Shown: positions 17,784-27,410, counted from the stretch's first letter. The stretch: 64,000 nt of DNA from Mesorhizobium norvegicum (GCF_004919685.1 NZ_SMYZ01000005.1:1-64000), one strand, 5' to 3'. Translations and numbers: made by a program. Notes: generated by a model not told the origin, from the sequence alone.

Positions 17784-17828
17784 CCATTCCCTCGCTAGCG
17801 TTTACCTCTCAGTAAGGATTCGCCAGCC

Positions 17829-18635
17829 GTGACTTTTGCCGCTCCCCTCGAGGCCAAATCCATTCGCTTTCGCGCCCGCTCCTTCGTCGCGTTCACGCTG
17901 ACGCCGGAAGCGCCCTTGGGGGCCTGGCTGGAGGGGTTGGATCACTGGATCGGCAACTCGCCGGGCTATTTTTCCGGGCGGCCGGTGCTGCTCGATCTGA
18001 ACACGCTGAAGCCTGAGCCGAGCGAGATCGCGGCGCTGGTGGCGGAGCTGGGTACGCGCGGCATCCGCATCTATGCCATCGAGCTCGACGGGGCGGCGCT
18101 TGGCCCCGAATTGCCGCCGGTGCTGGTCGGCGCCAAGGAGGCGACAACCGATGGCCTGCTGCCCGGCCGCAAGGCGCGGGATTCCGGCACATCAGAGGGC
18201 AAGGCCGAGGGCAGGGCGCCTGAAGGCAGCGCGGCCAAGATGGGCGAGGGCAAGGCTGGCGCAAGCAAGGTGGACGAAAGCGAGCCGCAGGTTGCGCCCG
18301 AAGCATCCGGCACGTTGATGATCAAGGCGCCGATCCGCTCCGGCCAGGCGATCGTGCATCCGCATGGCGATGTCATCGTGCTCGGCTCGGTTGCGTCCGG
18401 TTCGGAGATCATCGCGGCGGGCTCCATCCATGTCTACGGCACGCTGCGCGGGCGCGCTTCGGCGGGTGCGCTGGGCAACAAGGGTGCGCGCATCTTCTGC
18501 CGCAAGAACGAGGCCGAGCTTTTGGCGGTCGACGGCTGGTACGTCACCGCCGAGGAGATGGAAGGTGTTTCGCGCGGCAAGCCGGTGCAGGCGTTTCTCG
18601 ATGGCGAGAGCCTGCGCGTTTCGACGCTGAGCTGA
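17829..18635 (+). CDS. minC: Septum site-determining protein MinC
   Basis: This 268-residue protein blocks FtsZ ring formation away from mid-cell when recruited to the membrane by MinD. The N-terminal FtsZ-inhibiting domain covers about 8-105 (IRFRARSFVAFTLTPEAPLG). The C-terminal beta-helix domain from about 165 (RSGQAIVHPHGDVIVLGSVASGSEIIAAGSIHVYGTLRGRA) dimerises and binds MinD. Between them is a low-complexity linker of about 50 residues rich in Gly, Ala, Lys, Glu and Ser, longer than in the E. coli protein. The start is GTG with a TAAGGA site upstream. It is the first gene of minCDE and follows a CtrA box. Confidence 0.97.
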   Translation: MTFAAPLEAKSIRFRARSFVAFTLTPEAPLGAWLEGLDHWIGNSPGYFSGRPVLLDLNTLKPEPSEIAALVAELGTRGIRIYAIELDGAALGPELPPVLVGAKEATTDGLLPGRKARDSGTSEGKAEGRAPEGSAAKMGEGKAGASKVDESEPQVAPEASGTLMIKAPIRSGQAIVHPHGDVIVLGSVASGSEIIAAGSIHVYGTLRGRASAGALGNKGARIFCRKNEAELLAVDGWYVTAEEMEGVSRGKPVQAFLDGESLRVSTLS

Positions 18636-18703
18636 CATTCGATATTGGGGCGGCCGGGCCGGCCGGCCAAGAACAACAAATGAACAACAACGGAGGCTTT
18701 TCA

Positions 18704-19519
18704 ATGGGCAAGGTAGTGGTGGTCACCTCGGGCAAGGGGGGCGTCGGCAAGACGACCTCGACGGCGGCCCTTGGGGCTGCGGTCGCCAAGACCGGCAAGA
18801 AGGTGGCGCTTGTCGATTTCGACGTCGGCCTGCGCAACCTCGACCTGATCATGGGCGCCGAGCGCCGCGTGGTGTTCGATCTCGTCAACGTCATCCAGGG
18901 CTCGGCCAAACTCTCGCAGGCGCTGATCCGCGACAAGCGGGTGGAGACGCTGTTCCTGCTGCCGGCCTCGCAGACGCGCGACAAGGATGCGCTGACCGAG
19001 GAGGGCGTCGGCGAAGTCATCGACAAGCTGCGCTCGGTGTTCGACTATGTGTTCTGCGACAGCCCGGCCGGCATCGAGCGCGGCGCGCAGCTCGCCATGC
19101 GCTTTGCCGACGAGGCGGTCATCGTCACCAATCCGGAAGTGAGCTCGGTGCGCGATTCCGATCGCATCATCGGCCTGCTCGACGCCCGCACCATGAAGGC
19201 CGAGCAGGGCGAGCATATCGCCAAGCATGTGCTGGTCACGCGCTATGACGCGGCGCGCGCTTCGCGCGGCGAAATGCTGTCCATCGACGATGTGCTGGAA
19301 ATCCTGTCGGTGCCGCTGCTCGGCATCATTCCCGAGAGCCAGGATGTGCTGCGCGCCTCCAATCTCGGTTCGCCGGTGACGCTGTCGGAGCCGCTCAACG
19401 CCGCCGCGCGCGCCTATCTCGACGCCGCCAGGCGGCTGGAGGGCGAGGACCTGCCGGTCGTCGTGCCGTTCGAGCGCAAGGGTTTCCTCGATCGTCTTTT
19501 GGGAAGGAGGGCGGCATGA
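18704..19519 (+). CDS. minD: Septum site-determining ATPase MinD
   Basis: This 271-residue protein is a deviant Walker ATPase that cycles on and off the membrane and recruits MinC. The Walker A motif GKGGVGKTT is at about 10-18, Walker B-like DSPAG is near 118, and the C-terminal basic amphipathic membrane-targeting helix ([13 protein letters not shown]) is intact. I chose the ATG at 18704 because GGAGG lies seven bases before it and the protein then has the normal MinD length; an upstream ATG at 18680 would add eight residues. The stop overlaps the minE start by 4 nt. Confidence 0.98.
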   Translation: MGKVVVVTSGKGGVGKTTSTAALGAAVAKTGKKVALVDFDVGLRNLDLIMGAERRVVFDLVNVIQGSAKLSQALIRDKRVETLFLLPASQTRDKDALTEEGVGEVIDKLRSVFDYVFCDSPAGIERGAQLAMRFADEAVIVTNPEVSSVRDSDRIIGLLDARTMKAEQGEHIAKHVLVTRYDAARASRGEMLSIDDVLEILSVPLLGIIPESQDVLRASNLGSPVTLSEPLNAAARAYLDAARRLEGEDLPVVVPFERKGFLDRLLGRRAA

Positions 19520-19788
19520 ACCTGCTCGACATCTTCAAGCGGCGCTCCAGCGCGCCGGTGGCGCGCGAGCGGCTGCAAGTGCTGCTTGCCTATGAGCGCC
19601 GCAACCGCAGCCAGCCCGACCTCGTCTCCATCCTGCGCGAGGAGATCATGGCCGTCATCGCCAAGCATGTGCAGATCGACCAGGACTACCTCCAGGTCTC
19701 GATGGACCGCGGCGAGACCATGTCGACGCTGGAGATCGATATCCAGATCCCCAACAAGAGCGCCGTGCCGCTGGCCATGGCGGGGTGA
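19516..19788 (+). CDS. minE: Cell division topological specificity factor MinE
   Basis: This 90-residue protein stimulates MinD ATPase activity and drives its oscillation. The N-terminal membrane- and MinD-binding segment ([29 protein letters not shown]) and the C-terminal dimerisation domain ([26 protein letters not shown]) are both complete. It overlaps minD by ATGA. A REP-like repeat block begins eight bases after the stop and may end or stabilise the transcript. Confidence 0.97.
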   Translation: MNLLDIFKRRSSAPVARERLQVLLAYERRNRSQPDLVSILREEIMAVIAKHVQIDQDYLQVSMDRGETMSTLEIDIQIPNKSAVPLAMAG

Positions 19789-19796
19789 CTTAGCAA

Positions 19797-19984
19797 GACT
19801 TGGGTTCCTCGCCCCCGCGAAGCGGGGGAGAGGTGGCCGCGAAGCGGTCGGAGAGGGGGCCTGCCACGCTGGCGGGTTTCCTCTGAATTCATTTGAGGCC
19901 GAGCCATTCCCCCGCTCCGTCTCGGGCTTCGCCCGAGCCACCTCTCCCCCGCTTTGCGGGGGTGAGGAACCCAGGCCGTGCAGG
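19797..19984. repeat. Inverted pair of REP-like elements
   Basis: Two GC-rich palindromes face each other: one starts tgggttcctcgcccccgcg and has cgcgaagcgggggagagg, the other ends ctcccccgctttgcggggg then tgaggaaccca. The outer ends are inverted copies of one another, so the block can fold into a long stem with side hairpins. It closely resembles the block at 62241-62414, with the same outer ends. The interval to 20107 has no gene. Confidence 0.75.
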
Positions 19985-20075
19985 TCGCTCGCAGCATCCA
20001 ACCCCCCAAATGTCCCAAATTTACGTTCCCGCCAACGGGGGCTTCCCCTGCGTGGTCAGCGGATGTAAGGTTATG

Positions 20076-20090
20076 TTAGCAATTCGTTAA
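20076..20090. promoter_or_regulatory. CtrA-like box upstream of coiled-coil gene
   Basis: TTAG-CAATTCG-TTAA matches the CtrA consensus TTAA-N7-TTAA with one base different. The spacer is near-identical in kind to that at minC. It lies 39 bases before the ATG at 20129, a position suited to direct control. Confidence 0.5.
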
Positions 20091-20128
20091 GTACTGAATT
20101 CGGGGGTATGCGTAAAAGGAGTTCGGGC

Positions 20129-21604
20129 ATGAACTTCAAGGGCTTGATCAAGCGTGCTGAAGACGTAGACAAGGCATTCCAGGAACTGCAGATCGATCTG
20201 GCGGATGCGCTGGAATCGGATCTCAGCGCAGAGGACCAGGCGCCGCTAGAGAGCGACACTGTCGCGGATGCCCCGGATCAGGCGGCAGGACCGGACGACG
20301 CGCCGCCCGAGGCGAATGCGGCAAATTCGGACAGTGCGGACAATAATGATGATGCCGACGATACGGGCAGTCCCGAAACCGCGCCACGACTGACACCCCA
20401 TACCCAGACCCGGCTGGCTGCGTTGAGTGCCTTCGAAGGGCTCTTCCATGACGCCAGGGATTATCTGGAGGAGATCAACGACAAGCTGTCGGAGATCGGG
20501 ACCTCACACCACCTGACGCGCGAATTCCTCAACATCCTGCACAGCGACATTCTGCGCGCCAACGAGCTGGAGCTTGTAAATGCCGGCCTGGCCGCCGAAC
20601 AAAGAACGCTGTCGGAAAAGCTGCACGACGCGGTGAGAAAGCTGCGCGAGCGTGAAGGCGCTTTCGAAGCGCTGCAACAGCATGAGACAAGCCTGGTTCA
20701 GGACAGGGAGGCGCTTCGTGCGGCGCTTGCCGCGGTCAGGCTGGAACTCGTGGAGACAGCCAATGCGAGCGCAAAACGCGACGCGGAGTTCGGCGACATC
20801 GCCAAGCGGCTGACCGCCAGAACGGTCGAGGCCAACAGGCGCTTGCGCGAGAGCAAGATGCTGCGGGAAAAGCGTGTCAGCCTGTCGATCGAGCTCGACA
20901 AGGCGCTGAAGCGGGAATCCCAGGCGCGCCACAGGCTCGACGAGCTGTCGACGATCCATGCCAGCGAAGCAGCGCGGCTTGCCGAACTGCTGGCCGCGCT
21001 CGGCAAGAGCGAGAAAGAGGAGATGCGGCTGCAGAAGTCGCTCGAGGCCGCACAGGCGAAGCTGTCGGAAACAACCGAAGCGGCGCGCATGATGGAAGGC
21101 GACAGGGAAGCCGAGCTGGCTCGCAGCCAGGCGGAAATGCGCGGGTTGCGTTCGGAGATCCAGAATCTGCAATCGCGACTGGAGCAAACCTCGAACGAGA
21201 ACAACGACGCCGCCAGCGAGATCGCCAGGCTCAAGAGTGAATTGAACGACGCCCTGGCCGAAAAGAAAATCGCCGATGAAAGATTGTCCGCTCTCACCCA
21301 GGAGAACGACAACGACAAGATGAACCTTTCGAAAGTGAACGCCGATCTCTCACAGCTCACGCTGCAACAGGCATCGGAACAGATACAGCTCGATGTCCAG
21401 AGGCAGGAATGCGACGACCTCAGGGCCGAAATCGAGTCACTCAATGCCCGGGTCAAGGAATTGCTGCCCTACGAGCGGCTCCACAAGGCCACCAGCGGCA
21501 GATCGAGCGAGAGCGGCGTGGTCGAGATTGCCGGTGTGGTGGCGGAGAAGGCGCGGGCAACGGGCAGGCGGCGCATCCGCAGGAACCTCCGCGCGGCGAC
21601 GTAG
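20129..21604 (+). CDS. Large coiled-coil protein, function unknown
   Basis: This 491-residue protein starts MNFKGLIKRAEDVDKAF. I chose the ATG at 20129 because AAAGGAG lies seven bases upstream. Residues about 35-85 are an acidic, disordered stretch rich in Asp, Ala and Pro. From about 95 to 445 it is almost continuous heptad-type coiled coil rich in Glu, Leu, Arg and Ala. The last 30 residues are basic (KARATGRRRIRRNLR). No enzymatic motif, signal peptide or membrane segment is seen. The architecture suggests a cytoplasmic scaffold or filament-forming protein. Position after minCDE and a CtrA-like box suggest a link to cell cycle or polarity; proximity to a glycan gene cluster suggests polysaccharide assembly. 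Neither is proven. Confidence 0.85.
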   Translation: MNFKGLIKRAEDVDKAFQELQIDLADALESDLSAEDQAPLESDTVADAPDQAAGPDDAPPEANAANSDSADNNDDADDTGSPETAPRLTPHTQTRLAALSAFEGLFHDARDYLEEINDKLSEIGTSHHLTREFLNILHSDILRANELELVNAGLAAEQRTLSEKLHDAVRKLREREGAFEALQQHETSLVQDREALRAALAAVRLELVETANASAKRDAEFGDIAKRLTARTVEANRRLRESKMLREKRVSLSIELDKALKRESQARHRLDELSTIHASEAARLAELLAALGKSEKEEMRLQKSLEAAQAKLSETTEAARMMEGDREAELARSQAEMRGLRSEIQNLQSRLEQTSNENNDAASEIARLKSELNDALAEKKIADERLSALTQENDNDKMNLSKVNADLSQLTLQQASEQIQLDVQRQECDDLRAEIESLNARVKELLPYERLHKATSGRSSESGVVEIAGVVAEKARATGRRRIRRNLRAAT

Positions 21605-21612
21605 CTCACGTC

Positions 21613-21644
21613 GCGGGCTCTCCGCGTCGTCGCGGAGAACCCGC
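21613..21644 (+). terminator. Terminator-like hairpin
   Basis: A 14-bp stem with one mismatch (gcgggctctccgcg / cgcggagaacccgc) and a 4-base loop starts nine bases after the coiled-coil gene's stop. There is no T tract, so it may act as a weak terminator or 3' stabiliser. The remaining interval to 21923 holds no gene I can support. Confidence 0.55.
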
Positions 21645-21923
21645 GAGGGAGGCCGGCACCTCACCCGGAGAGTAAGCCCAATGGAGCACCGGCCAAGGCG
21701 GATCGACAGGTCCGCCGCACAGGCAAGGTAACGAGCCTGAGCACTGCATGGCATTGGTGCGATCACGGAAGGTGCCAGCGGCAATTCCCTGGCCTCCTGA
21801 TTCGAACCATGCGGCGGCCCGCCAGCCGGCAAGCCACGAACGCCTACGGGCAGCGATCGCGTGGCTCTTGTTTTTATGCATGTCGTTGACCCAAAACCGC
21901 TGCGCACTTTTGGGCGACATGAA

Positions 21924-23708
21924 TCAGTCGAGCGGTTCGTGCTGGTAAAGCTCGTCCATGGAGAGCGAGGCCAGGGCGCCGAACGGCGCCTGCTTTTTCA
22001 CGCGGCCGGCGCTCAGGATCACCACGTCGTCGCAGAACGAGACGGTGCTGTGATGGTGACTGATGACGATTGTCGTGCGGCGGCCGGCTCTCGACTTCAG
22101 GGTCTCGACGATTGCCGCTTCCGACAGCCCGTCCACCGCATTGGTGGCTTCGTCCAGGATGAGGAGATCGGGATCGCGCACCAGGGCCCTGGCCAATGCG
22201 ATCCGCTGCCTCTGTCCCGCCGACAAATTGACACCCCTGTAGCCAACCAGCGTCTCGTAACCCTGAGGCAGCCGTTCGATGAATTCATGCGCTTCGGCCA
22301 GTCTTGCGGCGCCCTCGGCGTCGCCGACTGTCGCCGCGTCCTGGCCGTAGGTTATGTTTTCAAAAATGGTGCCGTCGACCAGTTCCAGCTCCTGGCTGGC
22401 CAGGGCGATGTGCCGTCGCCACTGGCTGGCATCGATCCCGTCGAGCGGTGATCCATCGACGAGAATCCTGCCGGTGTCCGGTTCCACAAAGCGGCACAGG
22501 AGATTGACGATCGTCGTCTTGCCGGCGCCCGAGCGGCCGATCAGCGCCGTCGAGCGGCCACTGCTGATGTCGAACGTCGCCGCATGCAGCACCACCTCAC
22601 GCCGGTCCGTGCCGGAATAGGTGAACGTCACATCGTCGAACTTGATGCCCTGGCGCAGACCATGGAACGGCCCGTCGCCTCGCGGCGGTTGCGGCTTGCC
22701 CGTGGGATCCAGCAGCCAGGTCACCTCTTCGAGCGATCCGCTCAGGCCTTGCAGCTGGCTCCACGACCCTTGCAGGGCCCGCATATGCGGCTGTAGCCTG
22801 TAGAGCAGTATGACGAACGCGATGATCAGCGGGAAACTCACCTGCGCCAGCCAGGCGCCGATCACCACCGCCAGGAACAGCATGGCGTGGAGAACCTCCG
22901 TCAGCGGCGGCAGCGCTCCCTGGCGCACGAGCAGGACGAAAGAGGCATGGCGAACCGCGTCGGACGCCGTATCGAATATCGCCTTCTCCCGGGTCTCCTG
23001 TCCGAAGATGCGGATCAGCCGTCCGGCATGCACAAGGTGGAGCATCTGGGAGGCGAGGTGGCCGTTGCGCGAGGCGACGCTGCGGCTGGGCTCCTTCAGA
23101 TTGGCCGAGAGGACGGCGTGGGCGATCTGGACGAGCGCCAGTCCGAGCGTGACCAGCAGCGTCATGCGCCACGAAAGCAGCAGCAGGAAAGCCAAGAGGA
23201 TGATGGCGGCCGATGCGCTGACGATGGCCGACAGCATGATCTGGATCGCATCGGATGCCCGCCAGGATTCGTTGGAGATGATGTTGAGCAGGCGTCCCGG
23301 ACTCTGCCGCAGGAAGAACGGGTAGCCGACCCGCAAGAGCTGCTCCGACAAGGCGCTGCGGATCGAATGGCTTGCCTTGCCGGAGATGAAGGTCGTCAGC
23401 AGCGTGTTGGCGAAGGCGAAGACGTTCTTCAGGACGATCGAGCCGAGGATGGCGACCGAAATGGCGACAAGCCGGTCGCGTTCGCTCAAGCCCGATCCGA
23501 CATGCTGGAGGACAGCGGAGAAACCGGCCATTCCCGCCGCATCGCCGTGTCCCATGATGATGCCCAGCAACGGGATGATCAGGCCAATGCCGAACCCTTC
23601 GAGGACGGCGCTGACCAGACCGAGAACCACCACGGCCGGAAGCAGGCGCAGTTGCCGCTTTCCGAACGCCCGGAACAGCATCGGCAGGCTTGGCGGCAGC
23701 AATGGCAT
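21924..23708 (-). CDS. MsbA-like ABC transporter, fused permease and ATPase
   Basis: This half-transporter of about 594 residues has a six-helix membrane domain (about 10-310) and a C-terminal ATPase domain (about 350-590). The ATPase has Walker A GRSGAGKTT, signature LSAGQRQRIALARAL, Walker B LLILDEATNAVD and a switch histidine in ISHHHS; the second-subunit sites should form on dimerisation. The ATG at 23708 has GAGGTG about ten bases upstream and lies 10 nt beyond the glycosyltransferase stop; the frame also extends to 23735. It is the last gene of the glycan cluster, so export of a lipid-linked glycan, polysaccharide or lipid is the likely role. The substrate cannot be read from sequence. 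Confidence 0.9.
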   Translation of the reverse strand: MPLLPPSLPMLFRAFGKRQLRLLPAVVVLGLVSAVLEGFGIGLIIPLLGIIMGHGDAAGMAGFSAVLQHVGSGLSERDRLVAISVAILGSIVLKNVFAFANTLLTTFISGKASHSIRSALSEQLLRVGYPFFLRQSPGRLLNIISNESWRASDAIQIMLSAIVSASAAIILLAFLLLLSWRMTLLVTLGLALVQIAHAVLSANLKEPSRSVASRNGHLASQMLHLVHAGRLIRIFGQETREKAIFDTASDAVRHASFVLLVRQGALPPLTEVLHAMLFLAVVIGAWLAQVSFPLIIAFVILLYRLQPHMRALQGSWSQLQGLSGSLEEVTWLLDPTGKPQPPRGDGPFHGLRQGIKFDDVTFTYSGTDRREVVLHAATFDISSGRSTALIGRSGAGKTTIVNLLCRFVEPDTGRILVDGSPLDGIDASQWRRHIALASQELELVDGTIFENITYGQDAATVGDAEGAARLAEAHEFIERLPQGYETLVGYRGVNLSAGQRQRIALARALVRDPDLLILDEATNAVDGLSEAAIVETLKSRAGRRTTIVISHHHSTVSFCDDVVILSAGRVKKQAPFGALASLSMDELYQHEPLD

Positions 23709-23718
23709 TATAGCGTTT

Positions 23719-24753
23719 TCACCTCGCCTGGGCATTGGCTTGTTGATCTTGCCGCACCGGCTCAGCCTGCGGCCGTCTCGCCAGCAGGAGAACCGCGAAC
23801 TTGGCCGCGCCGCGCAAATTCATGGCCACGATCGGCCAGTGCGACAGGTTGAGTTCACGATCGAACGCGGGCCCGCGCGCCAGTTCCCGGAAAGCTCCTC
23901 GTGCGGCCCAGTAGAAATGGCGAAGCAGCCAGGGCGCATGGCGAACATGTTTCAGGCAGAGCCCGCCATTGCCCAGGCTGTAGTCGCGGTGGAGCTTTTC
24001 GATGGCTTTGCGATCCCGCCGGCCGTGATGATGGAATATCGTCATATCAGGCACATACTCGACCGGGATACCGAGCAGCATCGCCCGCACGAGGTAATCG
24101 GTATCTTCGGCCGACCGCAAGGGTCCGCCGGCGCCGAAGCGTTCGTCGAAATAGCCGATGCGAGCCGCGACATCGCGGTGCATCGTCATGTTGCAGCCCA
24201 GCACAAAACCGCCGGGATGGACATCGGGTGTCAGCCGCTCGCGCACCCGCGAGCGCTTGATGGTGAACGGCAAATCCCTGGGATCGCCAAGCTCGACACA
24301 GCCTCCCCGGATGAGCCATCGTTCCCCGGACGCATAGTGTCGCTCCAGATCGCGCAAATAGTCGCAATGGACCGCGCAATCGTCATCGACGAAGACCAGC
24401 ACTTGGCCGCGCGCGCGCCTCAGCCCGGCGTTGCGGGCAGCCGCCAATCCGGGGCGCGGCTCACAAACGGGCGTGAATGGAATGTCCGACATAGCGGCGA
24501 TGCTGGCCAGGCGTTCGGCCGTGCGGTCGCTCGAACCGTTGTCGACGACCACGAGTTCGGCCGCGAAGCCGGCATGTGCGCGGCACGCGGCCTGCACTGA
24601 CTTGATGCAGGCATCGAGCACGGCGACGCGGTTGCGCGTGCAGATGATGAAGCTGACTTCCGGCGCCGATCGTTCCGGGCGGGGACCGGCCGGGGCAGGG
24701 CCAAGCGCCGTCGAACGATCGCGCTGCAGGGGTTGGTTGGCTTTGACGATCAT
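23719..24753 (-). CDS. Family 2 glycosyltransferase
   Basis: This 344-residue GT-A fold enzyme opens with VSFIICTRNRVAVLDACIKS after about 32 disordered residues. The nucleotide-sugar motifs VVVDNGSSD (about 69-77) and the metal-binding FVDDDC (about 119-124) are present, and EDTDYLVRA supplies the likely catalytic acid region. There are no clear membrane helices. It starts three bases after the neighbouring glycosyltransferase stop, in one operon with an acyltransferase and an ABC exporter. Donor and acceptor are unknown. Confidence 0.9.
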   Translation of the reverse strand: MIVKANQPLQRDRSTALGPAPAGPRPERSAPEVSFIICTRNRVAVLDACIKSVQAACRAHAGFAAELVVVDNGSSDRTAERLASIAAMSDIPFTPVCEPRPGLAAARNAGLRRARGQVLVFVDDDCAVHCDYLRDLERHYASGERWLIRGGCVELGDPRDLPFTIKRSRVRERLTPDVHPGGFVLGCNMTMHRDVAARIGYFDERFGAGGPLRSAEDTDYLVRAMLLGIPVEYVPDMTIFHHHGRRDRKAIEKLHRDYSLGNGGLCLKHVRHAPWLLRHFYWAARGAFRELARGPAFDRELNLSHWPIVAMNLRGAAKFAVLLLARRPQAEPVRQDQQANAQAR

Positions 24754-24756
24754 CCC

Positions 24757-25863
24757 TCAGCCCGCCTGATAAGGTGCCAGAACCGCCGCTGCGGGCGCGG
24801 ATTTGAAGAAGTATGCCATGGCGTCCGCTTGCCTGCTGGCCGACAGCGAGGCGAGGCTGAGCCAGGGCGCCCAGGCGCCGGGCCGCAGCGCATATTGCTC
24901 GCGGCGCCGGATGACGTTCCACTTCGCGGTCCGCGTCAGCAATTCATGCGTCAGCGAGGGCTGCTTTTCGTCGGCGACGAGCTGGTAGAGAAAATAGAAC
25001 AGGTTCAGCGCACCGGCCTCGAAGCTCGGCCGCATCGCGGCCGGCAGCGAGCAAATCTCCTGCTCCAGCGCGACGATGAAGTTAGCCGCACGGGCAACCG
25101 TGTCGTGGCTGACCGCATCGCCAATATCGCGCAGGTCCCGCGTGGCTTGCGCCAGGCCCTCGCGCTCGAGGTTCTCGGCCACGATCCGCAAATGCGTCCT
25201 GCGCATCTCCTTGACGTGCCGGCTGGTCACGCTTGCCTGATGGACGCGGTAGACGACCAGGTTTTCGGGCATCATGGCTGCCGGGTAACGGCTGGCCAGC
25301 CGCCTGAAAAGATCGAAATCCTCGGCGTGCCTGTAGGTCTGGTCGTAGTGGAGAACGCCGTCGTTGATCACCTTCCTGTTGTAGACGACCGTCGGGTGCA
25401 TGAAGATCGTGAAGAACATCGCCAATATAGGGATGCGGCCGAACTGGAACACCGGATCGGGCTTGCCCCTGGCGATGCGGCCGCGGATCAGCATGTCGAC
25501 GCCGGCGCCGCAGAAGCCGAGCTCGGGCCGCCGCTCAAACAGCGCCACCTGGCGCGACAAGCGCCAGGGATAGGCGACGTCGTCGGCGTCCATCCGCGCG
25601 ACCAACTCGCCCCGGGCGACCGCCAGCCCTTCGTTGAGCGTCGCGACGAGGCCACGGTTTTCGCGCGAGATGATCGAGATGCGGCTGTCGGCCTCCCGGT
25701 GTCGCTCGAGGATCTCGAGCGAATTGTCGGTCGACCCGTCATCGATCGCGATGATCTCCAGGCGGCCGTAATCCTGCCGCAGGATGCTTCCCAGTGCGGC
25801 GGCGAGATAGGGCCCGGCATTGTAGACCGGCAGCAGGACGGAGACGAGCGGTGCGGCGGTCAT
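24757..25863 (-). CDS. Family 2 glycosyltransferase
   Basis: This 368-residue enzyme begins VSVLLPVYNAGPYLAAALGS and has the conserved IAIDDGSTDNSLE (about 39-51), the ARMDADDVAYPWRL metal-binding DxD region (about 89-102) and a later HAEDFDLFRRLA with the probable catalytic aspartate. The C-terminal 100 residues are helical and may contact the membrane or partner proteins. It overlaps the acyltransferase gene by 4 nt. It differs clearly from the downstream glycosyltransferase, so the cluster may add two different sugars to one acceptor (inference). Confidence 0.92.
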   Translation of the reverse strand: MTAAPLVSVLLPVYNAGPYLAAALGSILRQDYGRLEIIAIDDGSTDNSLEILERHREADSRISIISRENRGLVATLNEGLAVARGELVARMDADDVAYPWRLSRQVALFERRPELGFCGAGVDMLIRGRIARGKPDPVFQFGRIPILAMFFTIFMHPTVVYNRKVINDGVLHYDQTYRHAEDFDLFRRLASRYPAAMMPENLVVYRVHQASVTSRHVKEMRRTHLRIVAENLEREGLAQATRDLRDIGDAVSHDTVARAANFIVALEQEICSLPAAMRPSFEAGALNLFYFLYQLVADEKQPSLTHELLTRTAKWNVIRRREQYALRPGAWAPWLSLASLSASRQADAMAYFFKSAPAAAVLAPYQAG

Positions 25864-27041
25864 CGTCTTGCATCCGTTCGCTGGAGGTCGAGCGATGGCG
25901 TGCGGCCATCGGCCGATCCGCCGGGATAGGCGTCCGCTGGCCTCGCGAGCCAGCCGCCATGGCCGGCCTGCGCGGCACGGGCGCGCGCGACATAGGGGAA
26001 GTGACGCTTCAGGCTGCTGAGCGGCCTTTCGAAAACCACCCAGGAAATCGAGGCCACGACAATCGTGGCGGCGCCCGCAACCAGGAACCGCCCCGGCCCT
26101 TGCTCCGAGACATTGAGCGGAATCCAGGGCTGCGACTTGACGGCGAGCGACAGCAATATCGGATGATAGAGATAGACGCCGTAGCTGATGCGGCCGAGAC
26201 CAAGCAGCGGCGGCAGGTCAAGAAGCTTGCCGAGGGCGCCGCCAAGGCCGCGCGAACAGGCGGCGACGATGACCATCAGCGGCACCAGGGGCAGGACTTG
26301 CCGCACCAGCCAATGGGCCCATTCCAGCATCGGATCGGCAGGTGCCGGGACAAACCACTCGATGACAAGGAATGCGGCCGCGAAGGCAGGCCAGCTGAGC
26401 CGCATCCAGTGCGGCAGGGCCGCGCCCCTGGACCGCCAGCAGGCAAGCAGCGCGCCCGACGCCAGCGCATCCATGGATGCCGGTGGCAGCAGGTCGCGCG
26501 CCAGCGCCGGGGTGGCGGTGAGCGGCCAGTAAAAGCGATAGGCCAGCGACAGCGCGATGACGCCTATGCAGATCTGTTCGAAGCGGCGGCGAGGGGCCAA
26601 AAGGACGACCAGCGGCCAGGCAAGATAGAACTGCTCTTCGATGCTCAGGCTCCAGAAATGGCATAGCACCCAAGGGTTCCAGTCATTGCGCAGCGCATAC
26701 CAAAAATTCGACAGATAAAGCGCATGCCAGAGCAGCGATCCCCTGGACTGCTCCAGGTCGACCAGCCAGACGAAACCCAGGACGGCAAAATAGGGCGGGA
26801 ATATCCGCAGCGCCCGCCTGATGTAGAAGGATCGCAGCGCGGGGCCGGTTTCAAATTCGGCGGCCGAACGCGCTTCCAGCAGCAGGCGCGTGATCAGGAA
26901 GCCGCTCAGCACGAAGAACAGCCGCACGCCGATATGACCCCAGAATGAAGATCCTCCCGCCGCGAAGAAATGGGAGTACATCACCATCGTCACGGCGATG
27001 GCCCTCAGTGCATCCAGCTGGATGTCGCGGGCGTTTCCCAT
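25860..27041 (-). CDS. Acyltransferase 3 (OafA/ExoZ-type) membrane O-acyltransferase
   Basis: This 393-residue integral membrane protein has about ten hydrophobic segments. It begins with the family's signature IQLDALRAIAVTMVMYSHF, whose histidine is the likely catalytic residue, then RLFFVLSGFLITRLL and SFYIRRALRIFPPYF with the conserved RxxR. Such enzymes acetylate or succinylate sugars of exopolysaccharide or O-antigen using acyl-CoA. It is the first gene of the glycan cluster, so decoration of the product assembled by the two glycosyltransferases is likely. The promoter must lie in 27042-27670. Confidence 0.92.
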   Translation of the reverse strand: MGNARDIQLDALRAIAVTMVMYSHFFAAGGSSFWGHIGVRLFFVLSGFLITRLLLEARSAAEFETGPALRSFYIRRALRIFPPYFAVLGFVWLVDLEQSRGSLLWHALYLSNFWYALRNDWNPWVLCHFWSLSIEEQFYLAWPLVVLLAPRRRFEQICIGVIALSLAYRFYWPLTATPALARDLLPPASMDALASGALLACWRSRGAALPHWMRLSWPAFAAAFLVIEWFVPAPADPMLEWAHWLVRQVLPLVPLMVIVAACSRGLGGALGKLLDLPPLLGLGRISYGVYLYHPILLSLAVKSQPWIPLNVSEQGPGRFLVAGAATIVVASISWVVFERPLSSLKRHFPYVARARAAQAGHGGWLARPADAYPGGSADGRTPSLDLQRTDARR

Positions 27042-27392
27042 CAGCGGCTTCCGCCGGCGTTACGCCAGCCGGCCGTTTCGGGCGGCGGGCCAAGGCGGAC
27101 GAGACCCGCCAGGGCGCCGGCGTCGTCAAACCCGCGCTTCGCGCGTCCGATCGGGGCGAGTCCGATCGGGCCGGGCTCGAAATCGACGGACGGACAGCTC
27201 AAGTTGGTCAACCTGACGGAATCCTCCACGGCGTATGTCCAGTCGCAAACGAGTCCCCCAGGAGATCGTTCGGCTACGGCATTGTGCAGCGCAACACAAA
27301 AAATCTACCCGACTGAAATACTTGTGTGAGCAAGCGCTGAAAATTGACAAAGCCGGTCGGTTCTCGCCATTTTTGGCGATTTTTCGCAGAAT

Positions 27393-27410
27393 TTAAACCC
27401 TATGGTTTAA
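27393..27410. promoter_or_regulatory. Palindrome in AT-rich gap upstream of glycan operon
   Basis: TTAAACC-CTAT-GGTTTAA is a perfect 7-bp inverted repeat with a 4-bp spacer in an AT-rich stretch (about 27330-27560). It is about 350 bases from the acyltransferase ATG and about 260 bases from the 3' end of the sensor kinase gene. It could be an operator or an upstream activating site. Otherwise 27042-27669 shows no gene. Confidence 0.4.
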
